DNA from: Anaeramoeba flamelloides
Lineage: Eukaryota; Metamonada; Anaeramoebidae
Length of the DNA stretch: 64,000 bases
Direction: 5' to 3'
Assembly: GCA_027625915.1 (NCBI GenBank)
Contig: JANTQA010000033.1
Location: forward strand, 5,394,001-5,458,000
Positions 33,732 to 46,247 of the stretch are shown piece after piece (within the stretch, counting starts at the first letter, position 1; the number at the start of each line of letters is the position of its first letter). A program made the position numbers and the translations under genes. The notes under the pieces are model-generated. The model was not told the DNA's origin. It worked only from the letters and a program-made list of their open reading frames with translations, and made no database searches.

Positions 33732-35629
33732 TATTTTGATGAAAAACAAATATTTATAGTGGATTGAACTAAATATTTAAAATTGGTAATTTTTTTATTA
33801 TCATAGATAATTTCAATTTATACAAATATTTATCTTCAAAATTTAATTTTTAATGTGCCAATGATTTTGAAATGGAGTTTACTTGAATAAAAGGTGGATC
33901 GTAAAATCCATAAGAGATAAACAAAATATCTTTTAAATTGATCTTGTTTTTTTCAAGAATTCACCAAAAATTTTTGATATATGGGTGTTATGATGATATC
34001 TTTTTTAATTGGAAATAAAATTTACAAAAACATGTTTAATACCAAAAATTGCAATATTGAATCACTATTAAAACTCATACCAAGCACAAGATCGATCAGT
34101 TAAAAACCAAATTAACAAGTACCTACACCCTAAACAAGTGAATCTTTGATAAAAATCTCAATACTTTGAGATATAATAAAATCATTTTTATTATTATTAT
34201 AGAAGAAATATAAATTACACTCTAGTATCATCTTTTACTTAGATTTCCTATAGGGAACATAAGTGTAAAATCATATGTTTAAACAATATTTCATGAACAG
34301 GGAATACCCAATTTTGAGTTTAGGGTAGAAAGAAAATAATAAATAATTGACAAGAAAAAAAGGAAATGTCAAAAGAAATTTAAAAAGGGGAAAAAAGAAA
34401 TTTAAAGAACGGTTTGGAAAAAGTAATGAGTAAAAAAACAAAACAAAACTAAAGCAATGTAAGCTATTTTTAATTAAGAACTCCCAAAATCAGAGACACA
34501 ATACTTTTTTGATTATAATTGAATTTATAAACAATCCTAAATGTTAACTTGAGGTATCTATGTTTATTGTGATAATTTATTTTTTCTTTTTGATCTAATT
34601 TTCTTTTGACATTTCCTTTTTTGCATTTTCTTTTTATTTTTTTAATTTCAAGTTACACATACTTTTATGTTTCAGTCTTTCAGTATTCACAAAATAATGG
34701 CTTTATCTTTTTCCTTTGTAAACCTTCTTCCCAATAAAATGACAATTCATCGAGGAAAACAATAGAAACAAATCCAATTAATTATTTTTATTTGTGAAAC
34801 CAAATTAAGTTTCCAAATTAAAAATAAAAATCAAGATATTTTCAAAAATTTTAGGCAATTTATTTTTGAAATTTCTTGTTTACACCCAATCCTAATAAAA
34901 CTAGTTAGATATCAAAAATGGTATTTTTTAATTATTGATTTTTATCAATAATTCCAATTTTTTGTTAATAAACCATTACATAAATAAAATATATTGTAAA
35001 TTTTCTTATTAGATTTTATTAATATTTTTTCTAGGTCTGAAATTTAAAGATTATTTTTTACATTTTAATTGAAAAATTGTTTTCTGAATAGAATTTCGAC
35101 TCCAAAAAAATATGAAATTAAATCAAAAAACTCAAAAATATATCAGCTGGTTTAAATAATTTACATTCTTATTTTATTGCCCGTTTTATATTGAAATTTA
35201 TCGTTACTTGTTTTTTATAAAATAGTAGTTATCTAATTCTGATTCAAAATTATTATTCTATTTCTTCAAGATTCCCCACCCCTTTCATTAGGCAATCTTG
35301 ATTTATACTTCAAAAAATTATTTATATATAGTTTTTTTGCTCTTTTTGTTCAAAGTATCCAAAAAATAGTTGAAAAAAATAAAATAAATTTTCAGGAATA
35401 CATTTTTTTGAAAAAAATTCCAGAGTTTTATGTGGTGAAAGTAATAATACGAGAAAAATATAACTTTTTCATATTTTATTTATATATATGTTTTAATGAT
35501 GAAATATTTTTTGATTGTAATTAAGTAATAAATTCCAAAGAGATATATTTTTATTTGATATTAGATGATTAACTATTATTAATAATAAAAAAAGATAACT
35601 TAATAGACTTGCTATATATATATATATAT

Positions 35630-35935
35630 TCATATAAAAACTAGATTTCAAAATTTTTGACTCGCTTTATAATGGTCATGGATCTTTTTTTAAGCGTTTA
35701 TTCCAGTATTCTTATCAAAAAATTATTTTCAAATTTTGGGATCAGAATTATTTTTTCTAATTTTGCAAATTTGAGTTTTTCTTTTTCGAATTTTTGTTTT
35801 TCTTTTGTTCTTGTTTTTCTTTTTTTTTGATTTCTTTTTTTTTTTTTTCTTTTTCTTTTTTTTGATTTTCTCTTTTTTCTTTTTTTTTTTTGCAAAAGAT
35901 CATGTGTCAAAAATTCTTCGAGTAGATAAATAATT
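35630..35935. repeat. Dispersed repeat, copy 2 (partner at 3220-3560)
   Basis: The ordered words CGCTTTATAATGG, ATTTTTTCTAATTTTGCA, a long T/C tract and AAAAGATCATGTG parallel the copy at 3220-3560. No coding capacity. Confidence 0.45.
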
Positions 35936-36189
35936 ACTATGAAAATTAAGACTATGTAAGGTCTTCTAGAATGTATTTAATTATTAACAAAAAATCTTCT
36001 TGTTAAATTTTTTTCAGTGAAAGTTCAGTAAAAACTTTCGCTAATACTCATTTCAAAAATTGTGATAAACTTTTTTTTTGTTTTTGGTTTTTTTTTTCAT
36101 TTTTAAAATATCAGGTTTTTATATATTTAGAATAACTGAAAAGTGAATTATCAACCAGACTTAATTATTAATTGTTCTTGAATACTAAA

Positions 36190-36192
<3 letters not shown>

Positions 36193-36222
<30 letters not shown>
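36193..36222. repeat. (TA)n microsatellite
   Basis: About fifteen uninterrupted TA units. A shorter run lies at 35614-35630. Confidence 0.95.
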
Positions 36223-36225
<3 letters not shown>

Positions 36226-37598
36226 CAATTTATTATTTCAGGTGATTCACCATTTTTGAAAAGGTGTTTATTTAAAAACAATTTTTAGAATCATTCCATA
36301 AAAGAATTTTCATATAGAAAAAAAAAAAACTAAAGTAGAAAAAGGTGCAATTTCCAATAGATTATTTTAATTATTTTTCACTAATGAATCAAGATATCTA
36401 TAATTGTAAATTATCATACTTGAACAGTAGTAATTATCTAGTTCATAAATCCAATTTTAGATTAATATGAAAAACCTCTCTGCAAAAAATCAAAAAAATT
36501 AATTTTGCTAATGTTTCCAATTAAATCTCAAATCTTGTAAATTTTTTTACTGTTTAAATTTTGGTTTAATCTGATGATTTGTATTCTCTCTTAACTCAAC
36601 TTGTATTCTTGTTTTTAGATTTGGTTTTTGTTTGTCAACAAAGGACAATATATGTAAATGATATTAGAAAATGATAAAATATTACATCTATTTTATATTT
36701 GAAATGACTTTTATCATTATTTAAGGAATGGTTAATCATTTTGGTTCTAATTCTGTGAAAATCGAAAGTGAATATAGCCATTATAATTATTAAAAATAAA
36801 GACATTTTTCTCGTCATTGTTAACTTTTTTTTGAGAACCAAAATAAAAATTATCTTTAAATTGGTTTTCAACTGATAGTTCAATGTAAAATTTCCTTCTT
36901 TCGTAACAAGACCCAATGCTTTTAACCTTAACTAAACCAGGTCGTAATAATAATTCTACACTTCAAATTACTAGTAAAAAATTGTAAGATACTGATAAAT
37001 TCTTAAAAATAATCAGAAAATTCTATTGTTAAAAATCTTTTAAACACACTTTTTATAAGACTTCCTGACAAATAATATTTTGAAGATCAACTAATTTTAA
37101 AAAGTTTTCTTATGGTTAAAACCAATAAAACTATTTCTCAAAAGCTAAATCAAATCATTTTACAAAATGAATAAAAACTTTTACAGTCATAAAAGTCAAT
37201 AAAAAGTAATTAATTTTTCAATTCTTATAACAAAAACAATTTCTTACCAAAAGACAAAACTTCAAATCTAGATTTGAAACAAAAATTCTGACAAAATTAT
37301 ATCTTCGGAAATTAAATTTCACAAACTATCCCTGAAAATAATAAAAAAAAAAAAATATTTAGGGAATAATTATCTGAATACCAATGAGGTTATTCTTCAG
37401 TACTGAAAAACTAACCAATTTTGATGCTCAAATTATTTATTTTAGACAAAATTAAAAACAAGAGTGAGAGATTTCAACTATTCATTTTTTTCTTTTCAAC
37501 AAGTCTTAATTTACTTTGTACTTTTAAATATTTTTACAACTGATCACAATTGAGTTCAAGAAAATAATAACAACAACAGAATTTCGTTTTTCGACACT

Positions 37599-39029
37599 AT
37601 GACAAACAAGAAGAGGGTTGAACAAGAAATTGAAAGACTTGTTTGGTTAGTGGAAAAAGATTTCTTATCCTTATACTCAAATAACAAAAACACATCGGAT
37701 TTCCAAAGAGAAATTGAGCCTTTACACAAGGAACATACAAACATCTTAAACACTATTCAAAAAGCGCTAGAAAACGCTCGTGTTGAGATCTGTCAAGAAG
37801 GCGTTTTTTTCATTCTTGGGCGCCTTGATCTCTCAAGCCATCAAATGAATAAACAAATATTACAAATAGTCTGTTCATTCTTGGGAAATGATCAGCTTCT
37901 TGTTGATTCTTTATCTCTCTCACAAAATTTATTCTGTTCAGATATTGATTCACTTATCGACTATTTGGAAGGTAACAAAAGTGTACGAAGATTGGATCTC
38001 AGCAACAATCATTTGGGACCATTAGTGTTGAATAAATTTGCAGTTTTGTTGAAAAACAATAACCAAACACTTGAGGAAATCAATTTCGATTCTTCGAGGC
38101 TGGGAACAGAATCTTTTTTGCTTTTAACAAGACTATTGATTGGGAATAAGACTTTAAAAAAATTTTCCGCTTTAAACAATTTTGATAAGTGCAATTCAAA
38201 CGTGCTGTTACACTTACACCAACTAATTAAAAATAACCGATCATTAGTTGAGTTAAAAATCTCTGATCCAAAGGATTTCAATGAGGAAGAAATCTTAGTT
38301 TGGAAGAAAATTACTTCAATTTTTGAAAAAAACAAAAGGAATCACAAAAAAATAAACCAAGAAAAAAGAGTCAACAAACTATTGTCAATACACAGGAAAA
38401 AATTAAAAAGAAAAATTCGCTTGGAAAAATTGCAAAGTCGAAGAAAGAAAAATGAAAATATTCAAAACAAATCTCAATTTTTATCTGAAAAAAATGAGGG
38501 AAAGAGTGTGGTTTATAAACCTCGCAAATTTACAAAACAATTACCCCCAGTGACAAAGAAGGAAAAGATCAGAGCAAAGGAAATAATTGTAATAGGAGAG
38601 AAAGCAATTGCGGTAAGGAATGAAAAAATCAGTTTTAAAAGGAAAGATAATAAAAAAACAATCACCAGGCTGTCGAGTGGCGTTAAAGAATACGTGGTGA
38701 AAAATGACGAAGAGGGTTTTACAATTATAGAAGAAGAAGAAGAAAAAAAATTAACGAAGAATAAGAAAAAGGAAGAATTTGCTTTTGAAAATGTTTTAAA
38801 TACATACGATTATATTGAGGAAGAAATGAATGATCAATTTAACAAAAATGATCAAAATAAGGAAACTATATTTATTGAAGAATGGGAAAAAAATGGCTTT
38901 GAAGTTGATACGGACGAATACCAAAAATTCGAAGAACAAAACAATCGTCATATTAATAGGTTATTACGGTCTAGTAACAATTTTAAAAAAATTTATTCTT
39001 TTTCTTTTCCAAATAAAAAAATAAATTAA
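37599..39029 (+). CDS. Leucine-rich-repeat protein with basic coiled-coil C-terminus
   Basis: A single 476-codon exon, ATG to TAA. Residues about 70-200 hold RNI-type leucine-rich repeats: ILGRLDLSSHQMN, LLVDSLSLSQNLF, SVRRLDLSNNHLG, TLEEINFDSSRLG and TLKKFSALNNFD, each followed by a helix. Such LRRs form a curved binding surface. Residues 240-300 are strongly basic and helical (RKKLKRKIRLEKLQSRRKK), and the C-terminus is Glu/Lys-rich with predicted coiled coil and an acidic run (EEEEEKK). There is no kinase, F-box or membrane segment. It is probably a scaffold or regulatory protein; the specific function is unknown. The short antisense ORFs are shadows. Confidence 0.85.
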   Translation: MTNKKRVEQEIERLVWLVEKDFLSLYSNNKNTSDFQREIEPLHKEHTNILNTIQKALENARVEICQEGVFFILGRLDLSSHQMNKQILQIVCSFLGNDQLLVDSLSLSQNLFCSDIDSLIDYLEGNKSVRRLDLSNNHLGPLVLNKFAVLLKNNNQTLEEINFDSSRLGTESFLLLTRLLIGNKTLKKFSALNNFDKCNSNVLLHLHQLIKNNRSLVELKISDPKDFNEEEILVWKKITSIFEKNKRNHKKINQEKRVNKLLSIHRKKLKRKIRLEKLQSRRKKNENIQNKSQFLSEKNEGKSVVYKPRKFTKQLPPVTKKEKIRAKEIIVIGEKAIAVRNEKISFKRKDNKKTITRLSSGVKEYVVKNDEEGFTIIEEEEEKKLTKNKKKEEFAFENVLNTYDYIEEEMNDQFNKNDQNKETIFIEEWEKNGFEVDTDEYQKFEEQNNRHINRLLRSSNNFKKIYSFSFPNKKIN

Positions 39030-39947
39030 TGTTAATATTTTGATTTAAATGGATATTAATTATTGAATAATTGTATTATTAAAATAAATATTATTAAAAT
39101 TTTGTTTTTTTTTTCTTTATTTATATCCAATATTTATTTTTATCATAATTTGCTTTTGATATGAAAAATACTTTTAAAAAATATTTTTGAATAAGATTAG
39201 ATTTTTTGGTTTTTTTTTTAATTTTTTTTTTCAAGAAAATTATATATGTCCCTACGACCCAAAAAACACTAAAAATGGAAAACTGATCAAATACTTACCA
39301 ATAATACAATTAAAAAAAACTAAGGGAAAAAATAAAAATAAATAAAGTTTCAATTTAACTTTTTCTTGAACACATTTTTTGCCAAAATCATTAAATTCAC
39401 ACTTGAAATTATGTATATTTTTAGATTCACGATCTTGTTTTAACTCATTTACTAAAACAAATTCTAAATTATGGGAATTTTCTTTTCACAAAAGGGTCTA
39501 ATTTGGTCCTCAAATGTTTTTTTTTAGTTTTAAATGGTAAAATAAAAAAAAAGTCAAACTAAAAGGATAAACTTTCAGGAAAAGTATTCTAATTTAATAT
39601 ATTAACTTATTCTTTGATTTCAAACTTTTCTCAACCCCAATTTTTCAAAAAAAAAATAAAAAAGTGCACACTAATTCCAAAAAATATTTTCGATATTGAA
39701 AAGTTGAGAGTGTTTTTATTCTAAAAAAAATTATACACAGTGGTTAATTGAATTAAGTTATAAGTTAGATTTCGAAAAATATTAATCAGAAAAAAAAAGT
39801 ACTTAATTTTATTAAGGACATATAATAATTTTGGAGAGATTTATGAAATAATCTTATTTGACAATAAATTAAAGAAAAACAAGATTTAAAAATAGAGATT
39901 TTTACAAAAATTTTTCATCTAAATCCTATTGTCATTTAATTTATTTA
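39030..39947. other. AT-rich intergenic spacer
   Basis: No gene or recognised element; long A and T runs. Confidence 0.6.
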
Positions 39948-40402
39948 CTGTTGAGAGAAAAATGTTGGACAGAGTAAAATAGTTGGACAGCAATTTTAAT
40001 TGGGAACATTACTGAAAATGGTTTTTTGTTTCTTTTGTTTAATAAATAAAGAAAATAACAATAATCTATTGGTTAGAATAACGATTAATTTAATTCTACT
40101 TTTTCAAAACCTTATCTCTTATAATCTAAAGCAAGTTTAAAAATTACCATTTTCAGAATTAATAGTAAACTTTAGTAAAACTAGGATTTTTGTTAAAATG
40201 GCATGATCTACTTTAGTTATCAACCATTCAAATGAATATTCAACACACACAGCAGATTAATGAACTTATAACACCTTTAAACCTGAATTTATTTAAACGT
40301 CGCCTAGTTATCAATAGGATTTGATTATCAATTATACAAATGTTCCCAATTTAAAAATGGTGTCCAACCATTTTTCTGTGTCCAAGATTTTTCTCTCAAC
40401 AG
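39948..40402. mobile_element. MITE with CTGTTGAGAGAAAAAT terminal inverted repeats
   Basis: About 455 bp. Left end TTA-CTGTTGAGAGAAAAATGTTG, right end ATTTTTCTCTCAACAG-TTAA. The arms of about 70 bp continue through TTGGACAG/TGTCCAA and GGGAACATT/AATGTTCCC. TA is the likely target. The ORF at 40321-40515 overlaps the right arm and is not a gene. Confidence 0.8.
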
Positions 40403-41764
40403 TTAATTCTAGTTTGGTGAAAGAAAATATGATTTTTTTTGAATTTATTTTCAGAAAAATAGAATATTTTTTAAATTTCATCAGAAATAATAATTTATTT
40501 GATGAATTTGTCTGATTTTAAAATTTATTTATTTTCCATTAAAATTGGTAAAAATAAGAAATAATTCTGAATCTGATTGAAATTTTTTATTGTATTTTTC
40601 TTTTATTTTGGGTTGATTCTTTTGTAACTTTTTTTTGATTCTGAGAATTCAACCCCGTTATTTTAATTTTTGAAATAGATATTCTTTGTTTTGAAGTGGA
40701 TTGGTTTGATGAAAATATTTGAAAAAACAAATTTTAAAATTAGTTTTTACAAAAAAAGGTTTTGTTAAATAATAATATATGGGAATATGATAAATCCAGG
40801 TCAATCACTTGTTTGAATGATTCCAAATTAAGAAAATAAAGAAAAAATATCTTCCATAATATCTTTTGATTTTGATTTTTTTTTTTATTCATTCATAGAT
40901 TTCAATAAATTTATTTGAAAATGGTTTTTTATGTTTGATATTCAAAAAGAAAAGATTTGTTCATAATATACATCTTCTTGTGTATAATTTTTTGGTTTAC
41001 TCTTTGATTAATTTCACTCATTTGTATAAACATATTTCTTGATCCTAACCTAATATAAAAAACGAAAAATTGAATCAAAAAAAATTATTCAAAAAATCCA
41101 AAAATAAAAAGATTCAATTCTGGATTACTTTTGGTTCTCTTTCTTTCCACAAACAGAATAGCAAATGGTTTTTTGGTTTCAAAATTTCAATGTCTTGTGG
41201 CTTCTAAAAACAATCTTTTTTCATAAAGTTTTGAACAATTATCATTTATCAAAATATTAAAATTTATTTGTTTCCTTAATTTATTGTTATCATTATATAT
41301 CCATGACTCACAAACAACTTCTTGAATAATACCATATAATTTTTACTCCAAAGTGACTTTCTCAAAAATTCAAGCTATCATTGTTATCTGAAAATTTTTT
41401 TAAAAATTCTTTTCATAATTTAACAATTTCGTAAAATATAAATTAGTTAAACGACAAAATTGATTTAACTGAAGGTGTACTTTTAAATTGTAAATTAATT
41501 GCTCAGTTTGAGTCAGAATAAAAAAATGTCTGATACAAATCAAAAATTAATGATCTAAAATAAGATTTTGTTAAAACAGAATTGGATTTCTTTGTTGTGG
41601 ATTTTTTTTCAATTATATTAATGAAAAAATGCTAACTGTCTTTAAAATTAGTAAGTTTTGAAGTATTTTTGTTCTTCTACAAGTTTTCTAAATAACGAGA
41701 AAAAACATTTTTTCATCTTTTTTTTTTTTTCCAAATCACAACAATAAATCGTATTTAAGACAAC
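40403..41764. other. Intergenic spacer upstream of the charged coiled-coil gene
   Basis: AT-rich, with no feature recognised. The leader just before the ATG at 41765 has a T-run followed by CAAATCACAACAATAAATCG, similar in style to other leaders here. Confidence 0.5.
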
Positions 41765-42340
41765 ATGAGCACCTCAACCGATCTTAGTGACATTGATTCA
41801 ATTAATTCTGGCTCAGAGTCTAGTGAGCTTGACATGGAAGAATTTGATAATTTTGTAAATCCTGATGAGAATCCAAAAGATCAGAACGAAACAAAAAACA
41901 ATAAAAAAGATCAAAACGAAACAAAAAAAAATGAAAAAAAGAAAAACGAAAAAAAAGAGAATGGAATGGAGAAAAAACCAAAACCAGAAAACAGTGAGAC
42001 AAAATTGGATCTTGGCTTAGACAAAGAACCCCGAGTTCCAAAAAACAAAAAAAAAGAAAAAAAATCAAAACATAAAAAAAAGAACAAAAATCAAAAAAAA
42101 AAAATTTCCCAAAATCCAGACAACCCTTTTTTAGAAATTGAAGAAACTGATATTTGGGAAGATCTCCAAGAACTTTTAGATCTTAACAAAAAACAATCTG
42201 CACAGAGGCTAGTGTTATTAGACAAACTTCAACAACAACGTAAAATAAATTTACATTTAAAAACAAAAGAGCAAACATTAAACGATTTTCTTCAGGACTT
42301 AAACTTTCAAGTTGACCAAATAAAAAAAACATTCAATTAA
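41765..42340 (+). CDS. Small charged protein with C-terminal coiled coil, unknown
   Basis: A single exon of 191 aa, ATG to TAA. Residues 1-35 are acidic and Ser-rich (SDIDSINSGSESSELDMEEF); 36-115 are a K/N/E low-complexity linker; 120-191 form a conserved-looking amphipathic helix or coiled coil (IWEDLQELLDLNKKQSAQRL, QRKINLHLKTKEQTLNDFL). The order acidic patch, basic linker, coiled coil resembles small subunits of tethering or adaptor complexes (for example BLOC/BORC-like), but no diagnostic motif is visible. The helical end has normal coding character, so I think it is a real gene. Confidence 0.65.
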   Translation: MSTSTDLSDIDSINSGSESSELDMEEFDNFVNPDENPKDQNETKNNKKDQNETKKNEKKKNEKKENGMEKKPKPENSETKLDLGLDKEPRVPKNKKKEKKSKHKKKNKNQKKKISQNPDNPFLEIEETDIWEDLQELLDLNKKQSAQRLVLLDKLQQQRKINLHLKTKEQTLNDFLQDLNFQVDQIKKTFN

Positions 42341-42682
42341 GATCGTTTCAAATTATACCTTTTTCAAAGCACATACTCTTTTGGGTTTGGTTAAGATTAA
42401 AAAAAGAAATTCAAATACAATCAATATCTCACAAGATTTAACATTTCTAATTTAATATCACAGTTTTTTTTTTCTTTTTCAGAGATATTTAAATCAGAAT
42501 AACAAAACTTAAACCAACCAACAGTTGACATAGATATAATAAATAAAAATCATTCAAATCTTTTTTGGTTTTTTTTATCTGTGTGATTCATGAACCAAGA
42601 AAAATAAAACAAAAAAAAAAAACACTGAATAGGAAGAATACCTTAAAAAAGCGAATTTTTGTACAGAATTATTAATTCAATT
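42341..42682. other. 3' flank and short spacer
   Basis: AT-rich, with no feature seen other than the run-up to the TTAA element at 42683. Confidence 0.5.
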
Positions 42683-43439
42683 TTAAGGGATTAGCGTCTA
42701 CCAAGGGGAAGCTTAGTATCAAAGTATGTAGTTATTGGGTTTAACCACATTAGTGATACATGGTTCAAATGTATCTAAAAAATCGATTAGTCAAGTAGTA
42801 ATATTTGTTGATCCTCATCAATTGAAAGTGATCCTTGTATTAGTAAAAAACCCAACAATTTCAGAAAAAAATCTGCATTTTGCCATAAATTTAAAGGTTG
42901 AATTATCAATATACAGACTATAGAGTTGCAAAATATCTTTCTTAAATTTGTGGCGAAATGTAGATAAGTTACTAAAAAATTCGTTTATTTTTACGAAATT
43001 AAATATTTAACCAATAAATTTTTTTGAAAAATTATTTCTCAAATCATGGAAATATATTGATACTACAAGTAGCTTTATCAAAAGCAAACAAAACTAATCA
43101 GTCTTTCCATTTTTAGGTTGATGATTATTGAGTTAATCTTTGAAATTAAAAAATTATAAAAATAGTTACTTTTGGAAGTTCAAAATTGTAATTATTAAAT
43201 ACCTGAATAATGTATTTTAGAGTTTTTATTTTTATGATTTTGAAAAGGAATTACAAAAAAATTTTCAAAATGAAACTTTTTAATAGTGATCATTAATCAC
43301 AAATGTAATAATTTATTGTATAATAAGATTTTTAATAGATTTTTGAGAGTCATTTGGGCCATGGCACACTAATATCATTTACTCCCAATTGCAACATACT
43401 TTGATTATAGAGAAATCTATTGTCGCGCTAATCCCTTAA
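42683..43439. mobile_element. TTAA-flanked non-autonomous DNA element (757 bp)
   Basis: TTAA-GGGATTAGCG at the left and CGCTAATCCC-TTAA at the right, with imperfect inverted similarity continuing for about 85 bp (ATCAAAGTATGT, ATTGGG and CATGG occur in order in both arms). TTAA duplication is used by piggyBac and Kolobok elements. No transposase inside; the 62-codon frame at 42735 is part of the left arm. Confidence 0.8.
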
Positions 43440-45807
43440 AGATGTTATTATTTTTTATTAATTTCTCAACAAAGTGTAGTGGAGCCATCTCAAAAAAATG
43501 TGAAATAAAACATTTTTAATACTTTTCCAAGAATAGTTCAATTGGAATTGATCAAAGTTTTACAAATTCCCGGAAGACTTTTTAGATAAAAGTCTATTAC
43601 GGACGGCACCACCAAATGAAATGGAAATACCCAATATAAATACCAACATCTCATATTGGTTTAAGTGATTATGATTTGGTATTGACAATAATATTTCATT
43701 ATTCAAAAAAATGTATTTATTAGAGTTTTTCATTTTTCTTTCTTCTTTTTTATTATTTTGTAAAAGTTAAAAAATTACAAAGTTCTCTTGAAGACTGGTA
43801 TTCATGCATGACCAAAGGACATAATCCTTTTTGAATAATAAGTAAATATTTTCGAATTACTCAGTGAATAGGAAAATTAATGAAAAAATTTTGTTCTTAC
43901 ACAAGAGTAAATATAAAACTGGGATCAAAAAAGTTTTTTATTACTGCTCAACAAATTCAAAATTTTCTTAAATTTCGATTTTTGGTGTTTAGAAGTCTCT
44001 AGGACGTCTAGTTTTCGAGATATTGTCCAAAATCGATTTTTATATACAAATTGTTTAATAGTGATTTTTCGCAACAACTATTTTGGGCAATAACTCGAAA
44101 AATATAAGAACTCCAAAAAAATGAAAAATTGAGATTGTTTTTATATTTTTTAAATAGTGACCCCCATAGATTAAAATGGATTTTAAAGTTTTTTTTTTGA
44201 TAAAAAAACTTTTTTAATTGTAGGTTTTACTATATATAAATAATTTAAAATCTTCTACTCCTCACACGGAAAAAACTACTTAGTTACCAGTATTTATACG
44301 AATTTTGGTACCTTAAGAGGATTTGAATTTTTGAAAAAAAAAATTTTTAAAAGATTTAAAGGTAAATTCAGGTAGCAAACATGTATACTTTAATTGATCA
44401 AATTATATATAAAACTTTTAAAAAAAAAATAAAAAAAAAACTATTAATTTAATTGATCTTATCAGGAATCGAAATCCGGCTACACAATTTTCAAATTTTG
44501 AGATCTCGGTGCTCTACCGCTGAGCTAATGAGTAATTATTGGATATTTTAAAATTATAAAATTCTGAAGATAATAAAATTGAATTTTTAATTGAGTAATT
44601 TTTCTAATATTTTTTTTTTTGAAAAAAAAAAAAAAGTTTTTTTCGATTAAATTTTATTTTTTTTTTTTTTCATTGTAAAAAAATTAACAAATTTAAAATT
44701 GAATTGAAAAAAACTTATATAAAAAAAATTTTTTTTTGAAAAAAATCATTTTAATAGGAAACTCTAGTAAAAATTTTTTTTTAATTTTTTAGCATTTTTT
44801 TTATATTTTTCTAGTGATTACACTATCAAAAATTTGAAAAAATGAATATTTAGATAAAATTAGATGAGGTCTAATAATTTTTTTTTACAAAATATTGGTT
44901 ATGTGAATTTTTTTTCTGTTAAATGGGAAAAAAATGTAATTTTACTAGAGTTTTACTATTATAAAAAAAAAATTTTTTTTAAACATTGTTTTTCAGTTAA
45001 AATAAAAATAAAAATCATTTTTTTGAGATGTTTAAAAAAAAAAAATTTTTTTCAAAGTTACCAATTTTTAGTAGTTTAAAAAATATTTTGAAAAAAATTT
45101 TTTATATACATTTTTTAAGATTTTCAATTTTGAAAAAAGTCAAAAACACCCATTTTAAATACTAAATATTTTCGAAACCTCTAACCCTCATAAAGTTTAA
45201 ATTTAAAAACTTCACAAAAAAAATCAAAATAAAAAATTTTTGAAAAAAATTTTTTGTCTAAATCAAATTATTTTTTATATTTCATTTTTTCAACTAATAT
45301 TCACAGTAACTTATGTATTTTTATATTTAACTTGGATCAAAGCCAAAAAAAAATAAAAAAAATTTTCAAATTTAAAAATTTATAACTTTTTTATTTTCCA
45401 ATATATTACTTATATAATATTTGAGTAAAAAAAAAATTGGGAAAATCAAAAGAGTAGTAAAAAAATTTTCTAAAAAAAAATTTTTTTTTTAAACCTTAAT
45501 TTTTTCAAATTTTTTCACTAAAATCATATTTTTTCAAAAATTACCCTAGTAAGATGATCTTTAAAACACCAAAAAAAAAATTTTTTGTGTGAAAATATAC
45601 CTTTTTTAGAAATGAACAATTCAAAATTTCAAAAAAATTTTTTTTTTGACAAAAAATCGAAAATTGAGAATAACTTCTAAACTAGAGGAGATATAGTGCT
45701 CAAAACTTGAAAAATCAATTTTTCAGATGATTTGGACTTGGAAAAATTAGCAATTCGCCCAGAGATCCAATATTTATAAATTCAATTTTTTTCAATTTAT
45801 ACTTGTG
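43440..45807. other. A-tract/T-tract region with tRNA-like relic
   Basis: 43440-44230 is ordinary AT-rich sequence with words such as TTCGAGATATTGTCC and ATAACTCGAAAA. From about 44330 to 45720 there are dozens of adjacent A-run/T-run switches (AAAAAAATTTTTTT), which gives many short palindromes and no stable ORF. The short frames here are artefacts of that composition. No gene is supported apart from the tRNA-like relic. Confidence 0.55.
44456..44534 (-). pseudogene. tRNA-like relic (A box and B box present)
   Basis: Reading the minus strand: TAGCTCAGCGGTAGAGC is a perfect D arm and pol III A box, and about 30 bases on TTTCGATTCC resembles the T loop and B box (consensus GTTCGANTCC, first base changed). 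The T stem pairs 4 of 5 and the acceptor only about 4 of 7 bases, and the anticodon arm region is about 6 bases too long and does not fold cleanly. It is either a decayed tRNA, a tRNA with a tiny intron, or a SINE head. The amino-acid identity is not assignable. Confidence 0.5.
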
Positions 45808-46184
45808 TACACTAGTGTGAATATGAATGTTGTAAAAAATAGAGTTTTTTTGATTTTCACAAAAAATTGTGAGTTTCACAATGTTACCAAAGTTTAGGAA
45901 ATAGAGATTTAGAAATGAGATTATATAAATAAGCAAATAAGTATTTTAGACCAAAAACCGCCTCAAAATTACAGATGTTTTGTTTCCAAAAAAAATTTTG
46001 TTTTCAAAACAAAAAATCTGTAATTTCGAGGTGGTTTTTGATTTAGAATCATTATTAACTTAAAATTTTAACCTTATATAGATATATCCATAATCAAAAC
46101 TTTGGTAACGGTGTGAAAATCACAATTTTTTGAGAAAATCAAAAAAACTCTATTTTTTACAACATTCATATTCACACTTGTGTA
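45808..46184. mobile_element. Palindromic TA-target MITE, copy A (CACTAGTG family)
   Basis: 377 bp. Ends are TA-CACTAGTGTGAATATG and CATATTCACACTTGTG-TA. The arms are inverted over almost the entire length, meeting at a central palindrome around AACCGCCTC...GAGGTGG. It is the reverse orientation of copy B at 46942-47319, with high identity. No ORF. Confidence 0.9.
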
Positions 46185-46247
46185 GTGCATTTTTAAATAA
46201 TTGTGAGTTGGTCTTTTGAAAGCAGAATAAAAAGTAAAGTGGATAAA

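Larger units (their letters stand above)
33732..37598. other. Intergenic spacer with repeat debris
   Basis: At about 34065-34125 is a relic of the right arm of the 50467-51031 element (ACCAAGCACAAGATCGATCA, then AACCAAATTAACAAGT). The repeat at 35630-35935 is listed separately. TA microsatellites lie at 35614-35630 and 36193-36222. The K/R-rich minus-strand frame at 35698-35910 is the complement of a T/C tract. No gene recognised. Confidence 0.5.

Noticed and set aside
40321-40515. 64-codon ORF
   Set aside because: Overlaps the right arm of the 39948-40402 MITE.
42735-42923. 62-codon ORF in the 757 bp TTAA element
   Set aside because: Lies in the element's inverted arm and is too short for a transposase.
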